This document shows positions 51,901-64,000 of a stretch of 64,000 nucleotides of DNA, one piece after another. A program made the translations under genes and the position numbers. The notes below the pieces were generated by a model, which ran no database searches, was not told where the DNA came from, and saw nothing but the letters and a program-made list of their open reading frames with translations. This DNA comes from Edolisoma coerulescens. Taxonomy: Eukaryota > Chordata > Aves > Passeriformes > Campephagidae. Numbering within the stretch: the stretch's first letter is position 1; each line of letters starts with the position of its first letter. The stretch covers positions 487,732-551,731 of the forward strand of contig VWZW01004385.1 in assembly GCA_013397115.1 (NCBI GenBank), written 5' to 3'.

Positions 51901-54900
51901 TGTTAAATGTTAGGCTTTACTCTGACATGTGGCTGTGCTGTTAGAATAGAAGCAGCACAAAAGCAACGCACAGCCTAATGCAGAAGCTTTTTATCATTCA
52001 CTCCTAACTTTATTAACTTTCAAAAAGGTTCATGGTGTTATTCTGTCCAAAATTCCATCCAAAAGTGTGCATACACACTTCCAACAGATTAATAATATTT
52101 ACCACCAAGAATAAGGAAAGTGTAAGTATGATAGATAAAGCTGACGTGTACTTCTGTTCCAACACGAAAGGTCTAGTAACTGTGACACATCCTGCCCTTG
52201 CACTGCAGTAATAATCATTCCATGTCAACAAGAGGGGAAAATGTGGGGGTTTTTTTTGTGAAAGAAACATGTTTTCCATAGATTTTTTCATACACTGAGA
52301 CTTTAGAGTGCATCACCATGTCTATGTATATGTATAAGGAAAAACTTGCTGTTCTGAAAATGACTTCACAAATCACGCAGGGCAATACTGCTCCTTACTT
52401 TGAACAAGGAAACATTTTAGGAAAAAAAATAATTATGAATGAAAATATTGTTTTGTGGCTTTGTGGAATTATTCTATCTGACTTTGTAACAGAGTAAAAA
52501 ACTCCTAGAGATAGACAGGCAGGTGATCAATTAAACTAGTATCAGGACTGAGTTAAGTATCCATTCAGTTTCCACCCAAACATTGAATCCTCTGTCAGAA
52601 TCTCTCCTAGCAAGCAAAGCTTGCTCTTTATCAGTTCCATAAGTACAATTAGCTACGTGACAGATCCATGCACAGGAGCAGAGTGGAATTATTAATGCAG
52701 AACTTTGAAGAATCCTTAAATCCATACCCCACTGTGTTGATTTTGCCACAGTCACTGTTAGAATCACAGATTAATTTAGCTGTGGAGAAAATCAACTTTC
52801 AAAAGATCCAAGGAAGAAGACCGTATTTACATATGTGCCAGCTTCAGTTTCAAGGTCTACAAGATTGCAGGAAAATAAAATAAAAACAGAGGATCAGTTT
52901 TTCTGTTCTTTCAACTTATGCAGTAAATCAAATCTTCCAGATCCAGACTACATATCTCAGATATGTATGAGAATGAAAATAAGAAAGATAACCACAGATA
53001 CTGAAGAACAGATAAGAATCATCAAATGCATTACCATAGTTTTGAACGATGACAAAAATGGCACTTGAGTGAGATATTACCCTCCAGCTTCATCACACTC
53101 AATGACACATTTAATGTCAGACTAAAATTTATAGGATATTAAAGCAAACAAAACCATGTTTAAAGCAATGTTAATGTTACTTTGGTGTTTACACACAAAC
53201 CACCAGAAGTTTGCAAATTTAAACTTGACACATAGGCCTTCATCTGTTTTGTAAACACAAACGGCAACATTTGTACCGAGTGCCTCGATCTTGGGTGCAG
53301 CTTTTGATTTCCTGTATGGATTTCAACTCTAGCTTTTCACTTCCTCGTCCAGGAAGGACCTGGCTTCTACTTATGAGACACTACAAAGTAAAATATTGAA
53401 GCTGCAAGGGTGCCCAAGGGATCTATGAACTTTTAAGCCCAAGGGTAATATCTGGGGGCACATGGACTATGCTAGAAGCGATGGAGTGATCTTTTAGACA
53501 TAGAGTGATTCCTTTCAAAGAACAGCTTGGATTTTGTCCCACTAACACAAACCAGTGCATATATGTCTACGTAGGTCCATTAAGCATTTATTTCATCTTC
53601 TTTTCCCCTACAGTTTTCTTTGATAGCTCTCTCTGCTCATCTCCAGTTATTAGCTATTACCAGAGGCAAAAGCCAGCAGGTAAAAGATAACCGACTTGAA
53701 TATGTCAAATCTATTGTTTTCAAAATTAAAATAAATCCAACAAAGTCCTTTTTTTAGTGTAGCTGCTGAAATACGTATACTGCATATTTCAGTAAGACAG
53801 TTCAGTTTTTAATTCTCCAGCATTCTCCACACCATGTGAAAATAGCCACCACTACTCCTCTTACTGCTCAGTATTACCTAGCCCGAATTCATAAAGTCAT
53901 TTAGGATGTGCTAAATTTAAAATATGGCCCTAAACCCACCTTTGTAAAGCACAGTCTGAGTCCAGTTTAAGTGAATTTTATACTACACTAATATTGTTAT
54001 ATATATATATTTTAACTGAAACCACTGATCTAATCTGGTTGTTACAAAGGTGCTGTGAAAAGCATTATTCTAGTATTTTAAGAAGAACCTCTCCTAAAAC
54101 TGTTGTACATTTGTGAAGAAGGATTTGGGGGATTTCAATAAACCCTCTTTCAAAAACTAAATTTTAGTTTACAGAAATAGAATTAAAAAGAGAGAGAAAC
54201 TATATGGACAGGTTTTCCAGTCTGTCATATCAGGAATTGGGTAAATTATGCTTTTTTTGGTTAAATACTTCCTTCTGTTGACTCTAAATGGGACTAACAG
54301 AGTAAAGAAGAGCAGAATTGGTATGTGCTATTTCTACCCACAATGCCACAGTTCGTTTCATCAACCAAACACCACAGACAAAAGGATTTTGTAAGACAAA
54401 TGGGACCCCCAACTACAAGCAAGTCAAATTAAATTATTCAATGTGCATTACTGTCTTACTCTTCTCACTTAAATTCCAAGTGCACCAGAGACAAAAATAC
54501 CAGAGTTGTTTTTTGTCACCTCTCACAAAACTTGGTTAATTAGCGTAGCACAGAGCGGTGCCCCTGGTGCACACGTGACAATGTACACCCACACACTAAT
54601 TCACTCTGCCATATTCAGACTTAATTAGGTGTGAGTCCAAGCTGCGAGGCTCAAATCCCTATCTGGAAATACCCTGTGCTGGCCAAAATACAGGCGTGAG
54701 CTTGAGGTGATCCAAACTCAGGTCCCCACACTGTCCTGTCCCCCAGCTCTCATCTACACCAGACTTCTTTTAGTCCCTGGTCTCTGAGGCAAGAAATGCC
54801 TTTACAGTTTGTCAATACAAGACCTGGCACACAGGATCCCGGGCTGAGTTTGCACCTCACAGGGTTACTGTAATATCCCATTACTGGCTAAGCAATGAAG

Positions 54901-57900
54901 TGACAGAACTACATTTCTAGAATGGTGCTGATTTAAAACAGGGGTTTTTTTAATAGACGTTTAACAATATTAGTTTTGTTTCTTTTTCTAATGTAAGCTA
55001 AAGACAAAGTTGCACTTTGCTTGAAAGAAATACTGGAGAACTATTAGAATGTAACTTTAGAATATTTAAATAATGTGGGAAACCAAGTCCAATTTTAAGG
55101 TAAAGTAAATACTCCTGGTCCTGAGTCACACTGAAAGTTGAAATTGCTTCAATACGCCCATTAGCCTCATCTGAAAACTGGACACAGACTTTTGAACCAT
55201 TACCTCCTTTCAAAAAACAACCAACATCACCTCACACATTTTTCTTACCTATGAGGTTCTAGGTGGTTTTTATGGGTCGTTTTTTCTTTAGTTTCTTTTC
55301 TCTGAGGGTGAAAACAAGTTATTTGCATCATATCCTTTGTGCTTTCAGGTGGAAATGTTACTCTGCTGCAAACTGATGTTGAGTCTTTCTGTGCCTGCAT
55401 GCAGAAGCACCGTGTCAACAGTCCCACCACACGCACGCCTGCACAGCAGTGCCAGGAGAATGTGGGGCTTTAGAAGCTGTCCTAGTGATTTGGTCTTCAA
55501 AGGAGAGAACAGTCTTACAGGAAACCAGTGCTGACCAGTTTTCTTTCCCAGAACTGGAAAAGGAGGCCATTCAGCCTGGGGGTCACCACCGTTTCCAGTA
55601 TAGGCAGAGTGAAGTGGATCTGCATGTGAAATTCAACATCCACACTATTGGGACTTCCTGCACTACACAAGTAGACAGAGACCAAACAGTACAAAATGCT
55701 CTGGAAAAAATCAAAATGTAACATTGATGTATCACTGGATTAAATTTTCCTTCCCCTGAAATCACTCTGGAAAAAGGTTTGTGGTGGCTTCTGAATTGCT
55801 GAGGTGGCGTTTAACTAATACACAAAAAGAAAGGAAAATATTCTAAAAGCTGAGAAGTGAGTGCTAGCAAGGAGAGTGTAATTTAATAGCCTGAAGCTGT
55901 CTGATATACAGTCTGAGCATAACCACATTAAAAGAAACCTTGTAAACCTTCAAACTGTTAGCTATCTGTTCTGAATGGCACACCAAATCCTTTTAACTAC
56001 AACTTATTTTGGCTGAATTCTGTCAAGGCAAAATTAGCCCATGTTGTTTACAACTGAAATTACACACTGCCATTCCATTCAAAGCTTTCCTGCTCAAGGT
56101 CTTGCCTCCCACATTATTTGCATTTATGTATTTTTCCAGTGTGCAGTTGTCCAGAAATTTCCTCAGGACTCTACTGGATCAGATTTGAAAATTTATGCAT
56201 AGAATTATTTGTAAGAATGAGTATTATGTCTCAGCAGCACCCCTCAAGTCTGTCCAGGTCACCTCACAAGAGCTCTTCCACAGCAGGCTTTACACAAGTA
56301 TAATACAATCATTCCATGAGTCATGCACTGGCTGAAGGCTCTACCCCTGACACAGAGAAGACACTTAAAAAGAGGGGAAAAAGCTTAACAGCTTCAATGA
56401 TTTTGGAGCCCTGCATGCAATACAAGAGAATTCCAGCAGGAGACCATCTGGGCTTCTGATCCGAAGTTCATTGACATCCATTGACCTCTTTAGGCTTAGA
56501 CAACCACTAAATACGATCACCGTTATAAATTTTGGTTTTGCTGGATTCTTGAAAGTGTTAAAAGAATTAAACTCTTCATTTCATTCATGCAGAAAAACCA
56601 ACCTAACACCAGTGTAATGTCAGGCAGAAAGTATCTTTGAAGGAGAGCAAGTAAAGCGAGGACACACCATAGCACCTCTAGGTCATTTTCTTCCCTTTTT
56701 TCACTGAGTTTGCCAACAAGTGTGCCAGATAGGCTGGACTGGTTTTACTTATTTATTTATTTAGTGCCACAAGGCAGCATGATACTGTCATTCCATGCAA
56801 TGCAGTTAGTCTACGGTTTGTCTGTTTCTTTGTCACCAATGACTGCATGAAAAATACAAAAAAACCACCCCAAAACAAAACACAAAAATCCCTCCTGAAG
56901 TATTCACTGTGGTCCTAAAAAAATTAGAGGATCCACAGAATGTCAATACAACCAACTTCCTGTGCCCTCTGGTAACTCATGGACAGGTTTATTTAGTCTT
57001 TTGTAGTTCTTTTAATGCTATGAGTAGTCAACAAATTTTGTGAAATCACCTATTACAGAAGAGAAATGACAATAAAGTTCATGTTCACACATGGAAATCG
57101 AAGAAAATTTTTGGATTCTGAAGTAGTATTTTCCTATCACACAGTCTCAGCATGTCCCTCAAATATTAACTTCCCATCACAATCTCCGTGGAGAGGTAGG
57201 GTTGGGACAGAAGAAAGCCCAGGAATCCAAGCCAGGAGTGAGATGCTCCAACACTCCCTATGCAGGCTGGAGATGTGAGCATTAGCAGCCGTGCTCTGGT
57301 TCCTGGAGCTCTGCCAGCACAGACTTTAGCTTTAAGGAGCTTGGATGGCTGTGTCCTGCAACCACCGTGGGATGCGGGAGGGGAAGCTGCACCATGGTGA
57401 GTTTGCCCAGCAGGTGAAACTTAAAAGTCAAAGTGCCTGCGTCACAGTATTGTCTCATCGTGTCACAACGAAATGCCACAGCACGACGCATCAAACTGAG
57501 AATGCTTCAAGATCTTTCATTTTCTCTTGGCCAAGATTATCCGGCCTGCCTGGCAAAATCTGCATTTTCAGTGCACATGTAGGGAAAATTTAAAGTTTAG
57601 AACTACAGTTATGATTCATAATGGTAGACTGAATGGGAGAAGTGTGTTTAGGCCATTTACTTCAGACTCCTTTGTGCATCTCAGCTGGTATCAAGGAATT
57701 CAAAGCTGCGTGTTTAAGGGCTAAACTTCACATGGACTGCATGAAGCAGGGCAGGTGTTGTCAGAATTTGAATTAGCCCACCTAAGTTAGATACCTAGAA
57801 GTATATATATCCTTCTTAAAATATGAGAGAGAAATACGGAACAAAATGTCAGAATTTTTTTCATGAAGTATATTCATCTTGCCATACAGATTTTTATGAT

Positions 57901-60900
57901 TCATGGAAAGGGTTAAACGGCTTCTCCCAAAACACAGAAACCATTGCCAATACTTTGATACAATGCAATGGAAGCAGGGAGAAAGAGAGAATAGGGCAGG
58001 GGCAGGTCTACATGAAGAAGCTTAGGTCTACAAAGAGGCTTATAATTAACTTTTTTATTTAACATTAAATTTCTTTCAGCTAACTCCAAAAAAGCAGTGA
58101 GAGGGTTCTGACTAGACAGTTTGAAAACTGTTACACAGTTATGGGAAAAGGATCAAAGCAAAATTCCTACATTTTACTGTTTGTATTTCCTGTATTTCAC
58201 AGTTTCACATAAATCTTCTTGTTCGCATGAGCCTTCCTTCCACTGACACTCAAGAGCACTGCTGCAGATCGCTTAGCAGGGCAACTAACTAAGCCTCCTA
58301 AAACTGTGTTCTAGCCACACTCCCTATAGCTGTAAGAATATCAAAATGCTCTCAGAATGTTCAACATATTCCCTTAAAACCAAAGATGTGACAATTGTTA
58401 AATGTACCAATGAAAGGAAATATTTTATGCAATAGAACTAAACTAATCAACTGGTTCTCTAGCAGGAAAAAAAATGAACTGAAAAAAGTGTATTAGAGAA
58501 GAGCAGCATTAATTCTAAAAGGTTCATATGGTTGACTTGCTAGGATAACAGCTTGACTTAGTATCTCACAAACCCCAAATGGAAATACCCCATAGGCAGC
58601 CATGGATGTTGTCCAAATGAAAAACATCTGAACTTCTTCTCAGAAGACAGGTTGCAATATGACCTTTCAGAACATGGCCACTCACCAGTGACTGCTTGTA
58701 CACTCCTCTTATCCAGAGCCTAACTTGTGATTCCTGAAAGGAGACAACACTACAGCAGTTTACAATAGGTACAGACAAATCATGCAGGGAAGAATCAGAA
58801 ACAGCTGACAAGTTGCAAATTTTTGTTTTTAGTTTAGCTCACGGTAACTTCCTCATAACCATTCACTGAAACTGAAAAAAACGCAGTAATTTTACACTGA
58901 ACTTGTTTTAAAGTGATTTTTCTCACCAGGGAAAAAGCTGCACTTACTCCTCTATCTTAGCGTAAAACTGTCAGCTCTGACTATCTTGAGGTGAAATATT
59001 ATAAGCATTTCTCTTATTGAAAAATATGTTATGGATAAGTCCAAAGTTTTTGGCTGAGGAAAAAGGTGGACAGAAACGGACTGGGAGAAAAGTCACTTAC
59101 AATTATGTATTTTGTGGCTTCTTCACAACTTGAAAATAAAATCCACTTAAAAAGATAATATTCAAGGTAAAATTCCAGTACTTCTTTGTCACACCAACTG
59201 TTTGGAAAATGTTATGATTTTGAAAATTTTAAAGCAAAATTTTAAAGGAAATCATAGAGAAACTTTACCTTTACTGGTGCACATTATGTGAGGTAAGGTA
59301 TTTTTTCATAATACTAACATTATAGTCACTGGTAAAGAAAACACTAAGTAAGCATCATCTCTGCCTCAATGAGTTTGTAGTACAACAAATTTTTTAGAAA
59401 ATGATGTAAATGTCAGGCTTTGTCTTTCCTGTCCTCCACAGAAAAGCAGAAATAGGCATCTGTTTACATCAGCTTCTCAGAGGAATATAAACACATGCAC
59501 ATGTGTAGGCACACAGAAAAATACATAGTCCTAATCTTAACTCTGTTGACTTTGTTTGGGATAGCCCACCAGTGCCACGTAAATGTGCTTATCTCCTGTG
59601 TTTTTCTGAAAGTGCTGAAAGATGTCATCTTCCCTGACAGAGATGGAATCAGAAAAATCCCCACACATGACCACCGACAAGAAGCCCACCTGGAGATGGC
59701 AGAAATACTAAACTGTATTGTCCAGAACACTCATCAGCAGCATTTAGTTTTGTTCAAAGGTACCAAAACTGCTTTATTATGGAAAGTGAAAAACCTCCTC
59801 TTTTCTCATGTTGGAAGCAAATCCAACCAAAAAGTTGTTACGAGCGAAAACATGCAGTTGCTTTGAGGTCTATCTATCAAAGATTGTTCGCAATCGTTAG
59901 CAGGACAGAGAATTTCTTGCTTGTTTACTTGGGAAAGTTTTATCAACTTCAGAAATACATTTACCATTATAGCCTTGAATGCAGATGAGGATCTTTTCAG
60001 CTTAACTTACAGTCACTCCTAGACAACAAGCTAAACTGAAAACGTCCCTGTTTCACCAAAATAAGAACAACCACACAGTGGGTCATGGCAATATACTGAT
60101 AATTTTAAATTCGCTCTCCTGGCTTTACGAACACAGGAACTTGAGAAGCCCATCTTATTTTATATTGGGGTTAGAGATCTGGAGGAACAGTCAAGAACTG
60201 CATTTAATATCTCATCTAACAGAAACCACTGCTTAATTAAAAGCCTATCATTATTCTACACTATATTGACATTGCGATGCACTTTACATAGTCATGTCCT
60301 GTTGATATCAAATCTTCACTATCCTTTTTGCTATTTCTGTTGCTTTCCTTGCTTGCCTTGGAGATGCTTGTTCATGCTTGTCAAATCTAGTTAATAGATG
60401 TTAATGACCTCCTTCAAGAATACAAGTGGAAAGAGTGGAAGAAAGGGAAAATAAGATATGGAACTGAAAGAGGAAAACTTAAACAGAAGAAGAATAAATT
60501 AAGACACGCTGGTTTTCCTTGTGTTGTATTTTTTTTCAGTCAATGGTGAAAAGCAATGGAGCAATCTTCCCTCTCCTCTCAAATGCCAGACTTCAGGTAA
60601 ATCTCCTCCTGCTTAGTCCAATTGCACAGGAAAGAAACAAAGGGATGAACAAATGTTTCTGTGTCACAGGTTCCTTGGCTTCTGGGCCAGGGAAGGGCTT
60701 CCTTGGTCCCCAGGGATGGGAACAGGTTTTCTGAATTCAGCAGCACGAATATCTGTGTGCCTGCAGACCCCTCCTCAGCCAGGCCAGAGCATACCAGAGC
60801 CTCCACCCTTTGGATGTGTGCTCTGCCTATCTTCTAAGAGATTATGGCTTATGTAGATATCTCCTACACCTTTGGATTGTCAAACACAAATCAGTTGGCC

Positions 60901-63782
60901 AAAACTATGACACGCAAAGTCACAGAAATTTAAATATTGACTTGAGTTGCAAAATTCAGATTTTGAATACCCCTAAATTTAGATGTGTAGGGTCAAGAGT
61001 TTAGGTTCAGTTCCTCACCCATGGGAAAGCCAGCTGAAAAATGTGCTTACCTGTTAACTCCCAGAATCATTAGTGTGAATTGACAAGGTTTTACTGCATA
61101 CAGATAAGATTAATGGAATCTTTTTAAGTTGCACAAAACCCTCAAAGGTTTGTAAGTACCGTTTAATTTGAGCAAGCAAAGCAGATACACATTTTGGATG
61201 TTGAAGATACTGGGATCTGGTTCAGTCTCACACACTTTAATTTTACACATCGGTAATTTCACTGATGTCACCGGAATTACCTGACTTTTACAATGGTGAC
61301 ATGCCAAAGGAGATTGAAGCTACGTGTCTGCAGGGAAAGAAATGTGCAGAAGAGAAAAGATGACAAGGAAAATATGTGTAAATTAGACTTTGCAGCATTA
61401 AGTTAACCACCATCTAATCTTAGAAAGTGCTGTACCTTGAACAGTGTTTGGCATTGAGGAGATGGTAACAGCTTGTTGCAGAAGCCACGAGCCCAACGTC
61501 AACCTGAGGCTGGTGGTGGGGATGAGATGTGGAGGTGAAAGCAGTAAGGAAGCAGCAGACCACCTCAGAGACCACGAGTATGTCTAGCTTCAAAATTCAG
61601 TTGCTTTTCAAGCAACTGGAGGCTTCTTGCAAAGCAGAAACTAAACCTATACTGATAAATCCTTGTAAGCAGGAACATTTGTCAATGCATCTTCCAGCAG
61701 GGCTTGATGCAGATTAAAACAACGAAGTATCACATACACTATAAATGAAACTGCACCAGGGCCTGAACTCTTTAGTTTCCCTAAAACAAAATGCTTGTAT
61801 TCTGGGGAGAAGTCCATCATAGTCTATGTTTTCTTTATTTGAATTTCCAGTCGTTTCAGTGTTTTTCAAAAAAGCAGTATTTTTTACAGGAAGTACTTGC
61901 TTTGATCTAACAACACTCCTGCCCAGTAGCAGCTTCTGTGAAGCCAGAATTTTAGATTAATATATTATTGATCAAATTCTTGCATTAAGGTAAGTTAAAC
62001 TATCCAGAAAAAGGTCTGGTGTACCACTGTAACTCCAGTATTTATCCATGTAATGAGAGACATAGCAGAATTCAAGACAAGCAACCTTGCAAGACAAGCT
62101 CTTGCTAACAGTAGTAGCAATAGCAATTGTATGATGTAAGTATGTCTGTAATTTGATCCTACATATCCACACTGTGCACTTCATAGCTGGCATTCCAGAT
62201 TTTAATACTAAGAGAGATACTAAACATTTCACATTTAACTGAAAAATTCTACATTTGTTTACTTAGAAATGGGAAATTTCAGGAAGTTGCTTCATGTTCT
62301 ACTTAAATGGTAGCACTGTATGAGAAGAAAGATAATGATGCTGCACCCAAAGACTGGTGCATATGAATCCAGTTATTTCATAAAGAATAAAATTTTTCAG
62401 AGAAGATATTAATGTGGTGGCCTTCAGAAACAGCCATAACTGTGCTGGAATTTGAGATGTTGCTCAGATAGCTGCAATTCTGTATTACAGAACATGCCAA
62501 AAAGCAGAGATACATTTTAAGGTGGAAATTAGATCAGCACCTGCCCTGCTGAATTAGATGGTGCTTCAGAATCTTTTCATTTTTCATATTATTGCTAAAG
62601 TTCTTGGTTTCTTTTTTTTTTTTTTCTTAAATAAAATTCTTCATCTATGCATAGGAATAAAAAGTGAAAGGAAAATAAATATTCTGGTAATATTTGGGGA
62701 GTATTTCCTATTTTAACAGAATTTTCTTGAAGAAATTCAAACCTAAAAGATAATGAAAGTCATAAGAAATGAGGTTTTAAATAGGAAGTCTTTATTTTAC
62801 TACAAGATATAGAAACACTGCTCTTATTTATGTAGGAGACTATATGAAGCATGGGTTTCTTTTAAAGATTCCCATTTATTTAGCTACCTGGTCTGCTGAG
62901 AAAAAGATTACCTGCAGCCACTTCTTAAGTACATAATTTTCTTAGGAATGGGCAAAGAAATGCTTGAATAATCCTTTCCAGTGTTTTAAGGACAGCTTGC
63001 AACGTAAGTCCAGGGAGCAGCCTCAGTTCTATTCCAGTTGAAAATGTGGCCAGACAACTGCAATGAGTGGAAACCTTAAAGGAACAGAAAGCCTTCCTTG
63101 CCAGGATTCAGGTCTGTGTAATCCACAAGTGCTCCCTGACTCTGAAGTACTGGTAATGAACTATAGATCCTGACCACATAGGAATAAGTCACATTAGAGA
63201 GTGTCTACTGAAATCAATAGCACGGATCCAAGGTATGATTTTTTTTTCCTTTACAATTCTTAAGGCTACCATATGTATGTAATTAATCTAACAACTGAAA
63301 GGTATGCAAAATGTTTTCAGTTCAAGGTACCTCCTATTAATTTAGTTACAAAAATTAAATATACATTAAGACAAAAGGGAAAAGAGAGACCAGTGTCTCT
63401 AAAATCAAAGCTTTATTTTTGGCAATAAAAATTTAGACCCCCTCCTCTTCCTCCCTCCCAAACCCTCAGGTTGATTCATCTCTCATTCAAATTTAAAATG
63501 CATAGAGAGGCTGCAACGAGCCCACAGAAGATTGATATGCACTGCACTCCACACATGGTTTAGCTCTTTATTCCTAAGTCTGGCATGATGATGTTGGGTT
63601 TTGTGACGATATTATTTCAATATATAATAAACAGGGTTCGCTGTAAAAACAGTGCAATGCAAGTCCCCTTTAAAAAAAACACAAATTGTTACTATAGCGC
63701 TTCGAGAGAAAGGGAGCGAGAGATTCACAATGCAGGCTCAGAACTTGGCAACCTGTAAAAGTGCCCAGTCGAAAATTACTAA

Positions 63783-63822
63783 CAGCTGGAGATGACAGTT
63801 GTTTTAACAGCTGAGCTGACAG
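63783..63822. promoter_or_regulatory. Duplicated E-box plus MEIS-type motif pair
   Basis: AACAGCTGGAGATGACAG (63781-63798) and AACAGCTGAGCTGACAG (63806-63822) are near-copies 25 bp apart. Each pairs a CAGCTG E-box with a TGACAG MEIS/TGIF-type site at 9-10 bp. A homeodomain-like TTAATTTAAAT follows. The surrounding 63500-63900 has no repeat signature. The motif logic suggests an enhancer, but there is no direct evidence. Confidence 0.3.
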
Positions 63823-63934
63823 GATTAATTTAAATGCACTGAAATCAAAAGTAGATAACACCTGTTTAGTCTTCCAGGGCCATTCGACAAGGTAGGCCAA
63901 AGGAAAAAAGCAGAGCCAGGGCTGTCTGTGCAGG

Positions 63935-64000
63935 CATGTGTGCACCATGCATGTGTGCACCATGCATGTGTGCATGCCTGCATGTGTGTGTGCGCACGCA
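63935..64000. repeat. 15-bp minisatellite grading into (TG)n, cut by window end
   Basis: The unit CATGTGTGCACCATG occurs at 63935-63949 and 63950-63964, and begins again at 63965. It then passes into alternating TG and GC steps up to the last base. The tract is alternating purine-pyrimidine, so it could adopt Z-DNA, and it continues outside the window. Confidence 0.85.

Larger units (their letters stand above)
23142..64000 (-). other. SOX5: SOX5 intron upstream of the 87-nt exon (partial, at least 40.9 kb)
   Basis: This is everything upstream of the 23.1-kb exon in gene orientation. I searched the minus strand for the preceding SOX5 exon (family motif G-T-P-E-R-R-K-G-S-L-A-D-V-V) and did not see it, so the intron continues past the window. 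It contains the CpG island (24410-25750), two short CR1 fragments near 48 kb, several simple repeats, and long unique AT-rich stretches. Stretches 26100-33400, 34200-40800, 41000-47900 and 49000-63400 hold nothing I can assign beyond scattered simple tracts and chance open frames. Confidence 0.75.

Noticed and set aside
53998..54012. Short (AT)n run
   Set aside because: Too short and ordinary to annotate as a separate repeat.
1..64000. CRISPR arrays, prokaryotic operons, phage or plasmid modules
   Set aside because: Introns with GT-AG splice sites, CR1 elements and a vertebrate SOX gene show this is bird nuclear DNA. No direct-repeat/spacer array or operon is present.

Overview
This window is vertebrate nuclear DNA, almost certainly from a bird and probably a songbird. 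It is AT-rich, non-operonic and nearly all intron. It carries three CR1 LINE fragments, an avian-type LTR, and a short element whose head is a decayed tRNA-Ile joined to a CR1-like tail, the structure of the passerine TguSINE1 family.

The only protein-coding gene I can support is SOX5, on the minus strand and entered in its middle. Reading from high to low coordinates there are three exons with clean splice sites and unbroken reading frame: 23141-23055 (87 nt), 9159-8987 (173 nt) and 6535-6467 (69 nt). Joined, they encode the segment of SOX5 running from just before the leucine zipper, through the zipper, into the glutamine-rich coiled coil. SOX5 is told from its paralogue SOX6 mainly by the first of these exons. 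The introns between them are 13,895 and 2,451 bp. The window ends inside the next intron on the downstream side (1-6466). On the upstream side it holds at least 40,859 bp of one intron (23142-64000) without a recognisable upstream SOX5 exon. The HMG box is outside the window.

The most notable non-coding feature is a GC- and CpG-rich island at about 24.41-25.75 kb, lying 1.3-2.6 kb upstream of the 23.1-kb exon. Its position suggests an internal SOX5 promoter. The first exon it could splice to has an in-frame ATG in a strong Kozak context. The island also contains three CCATTGT/ACAATGG SOX-type sites within 78 bp, two of them forming a tight inverted pair. This fits auto- or cross-regulation by SOX proteins but is untested.

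The rest is intronic: a four-copy degenerate ~73-bp tandem array at 18.25-18.55 kb, several homopolymer and microsatellite tracts, a few blocks that look like enhancers by motif content only, and a 15-bp minisatellite running off the right end. I see no bacterial, viral or CRISPR-like system. Nearly all open frames above 60 codons are chance frames in introns, low-stop frames of the CpG island, or frames across homopolymers and repeats.
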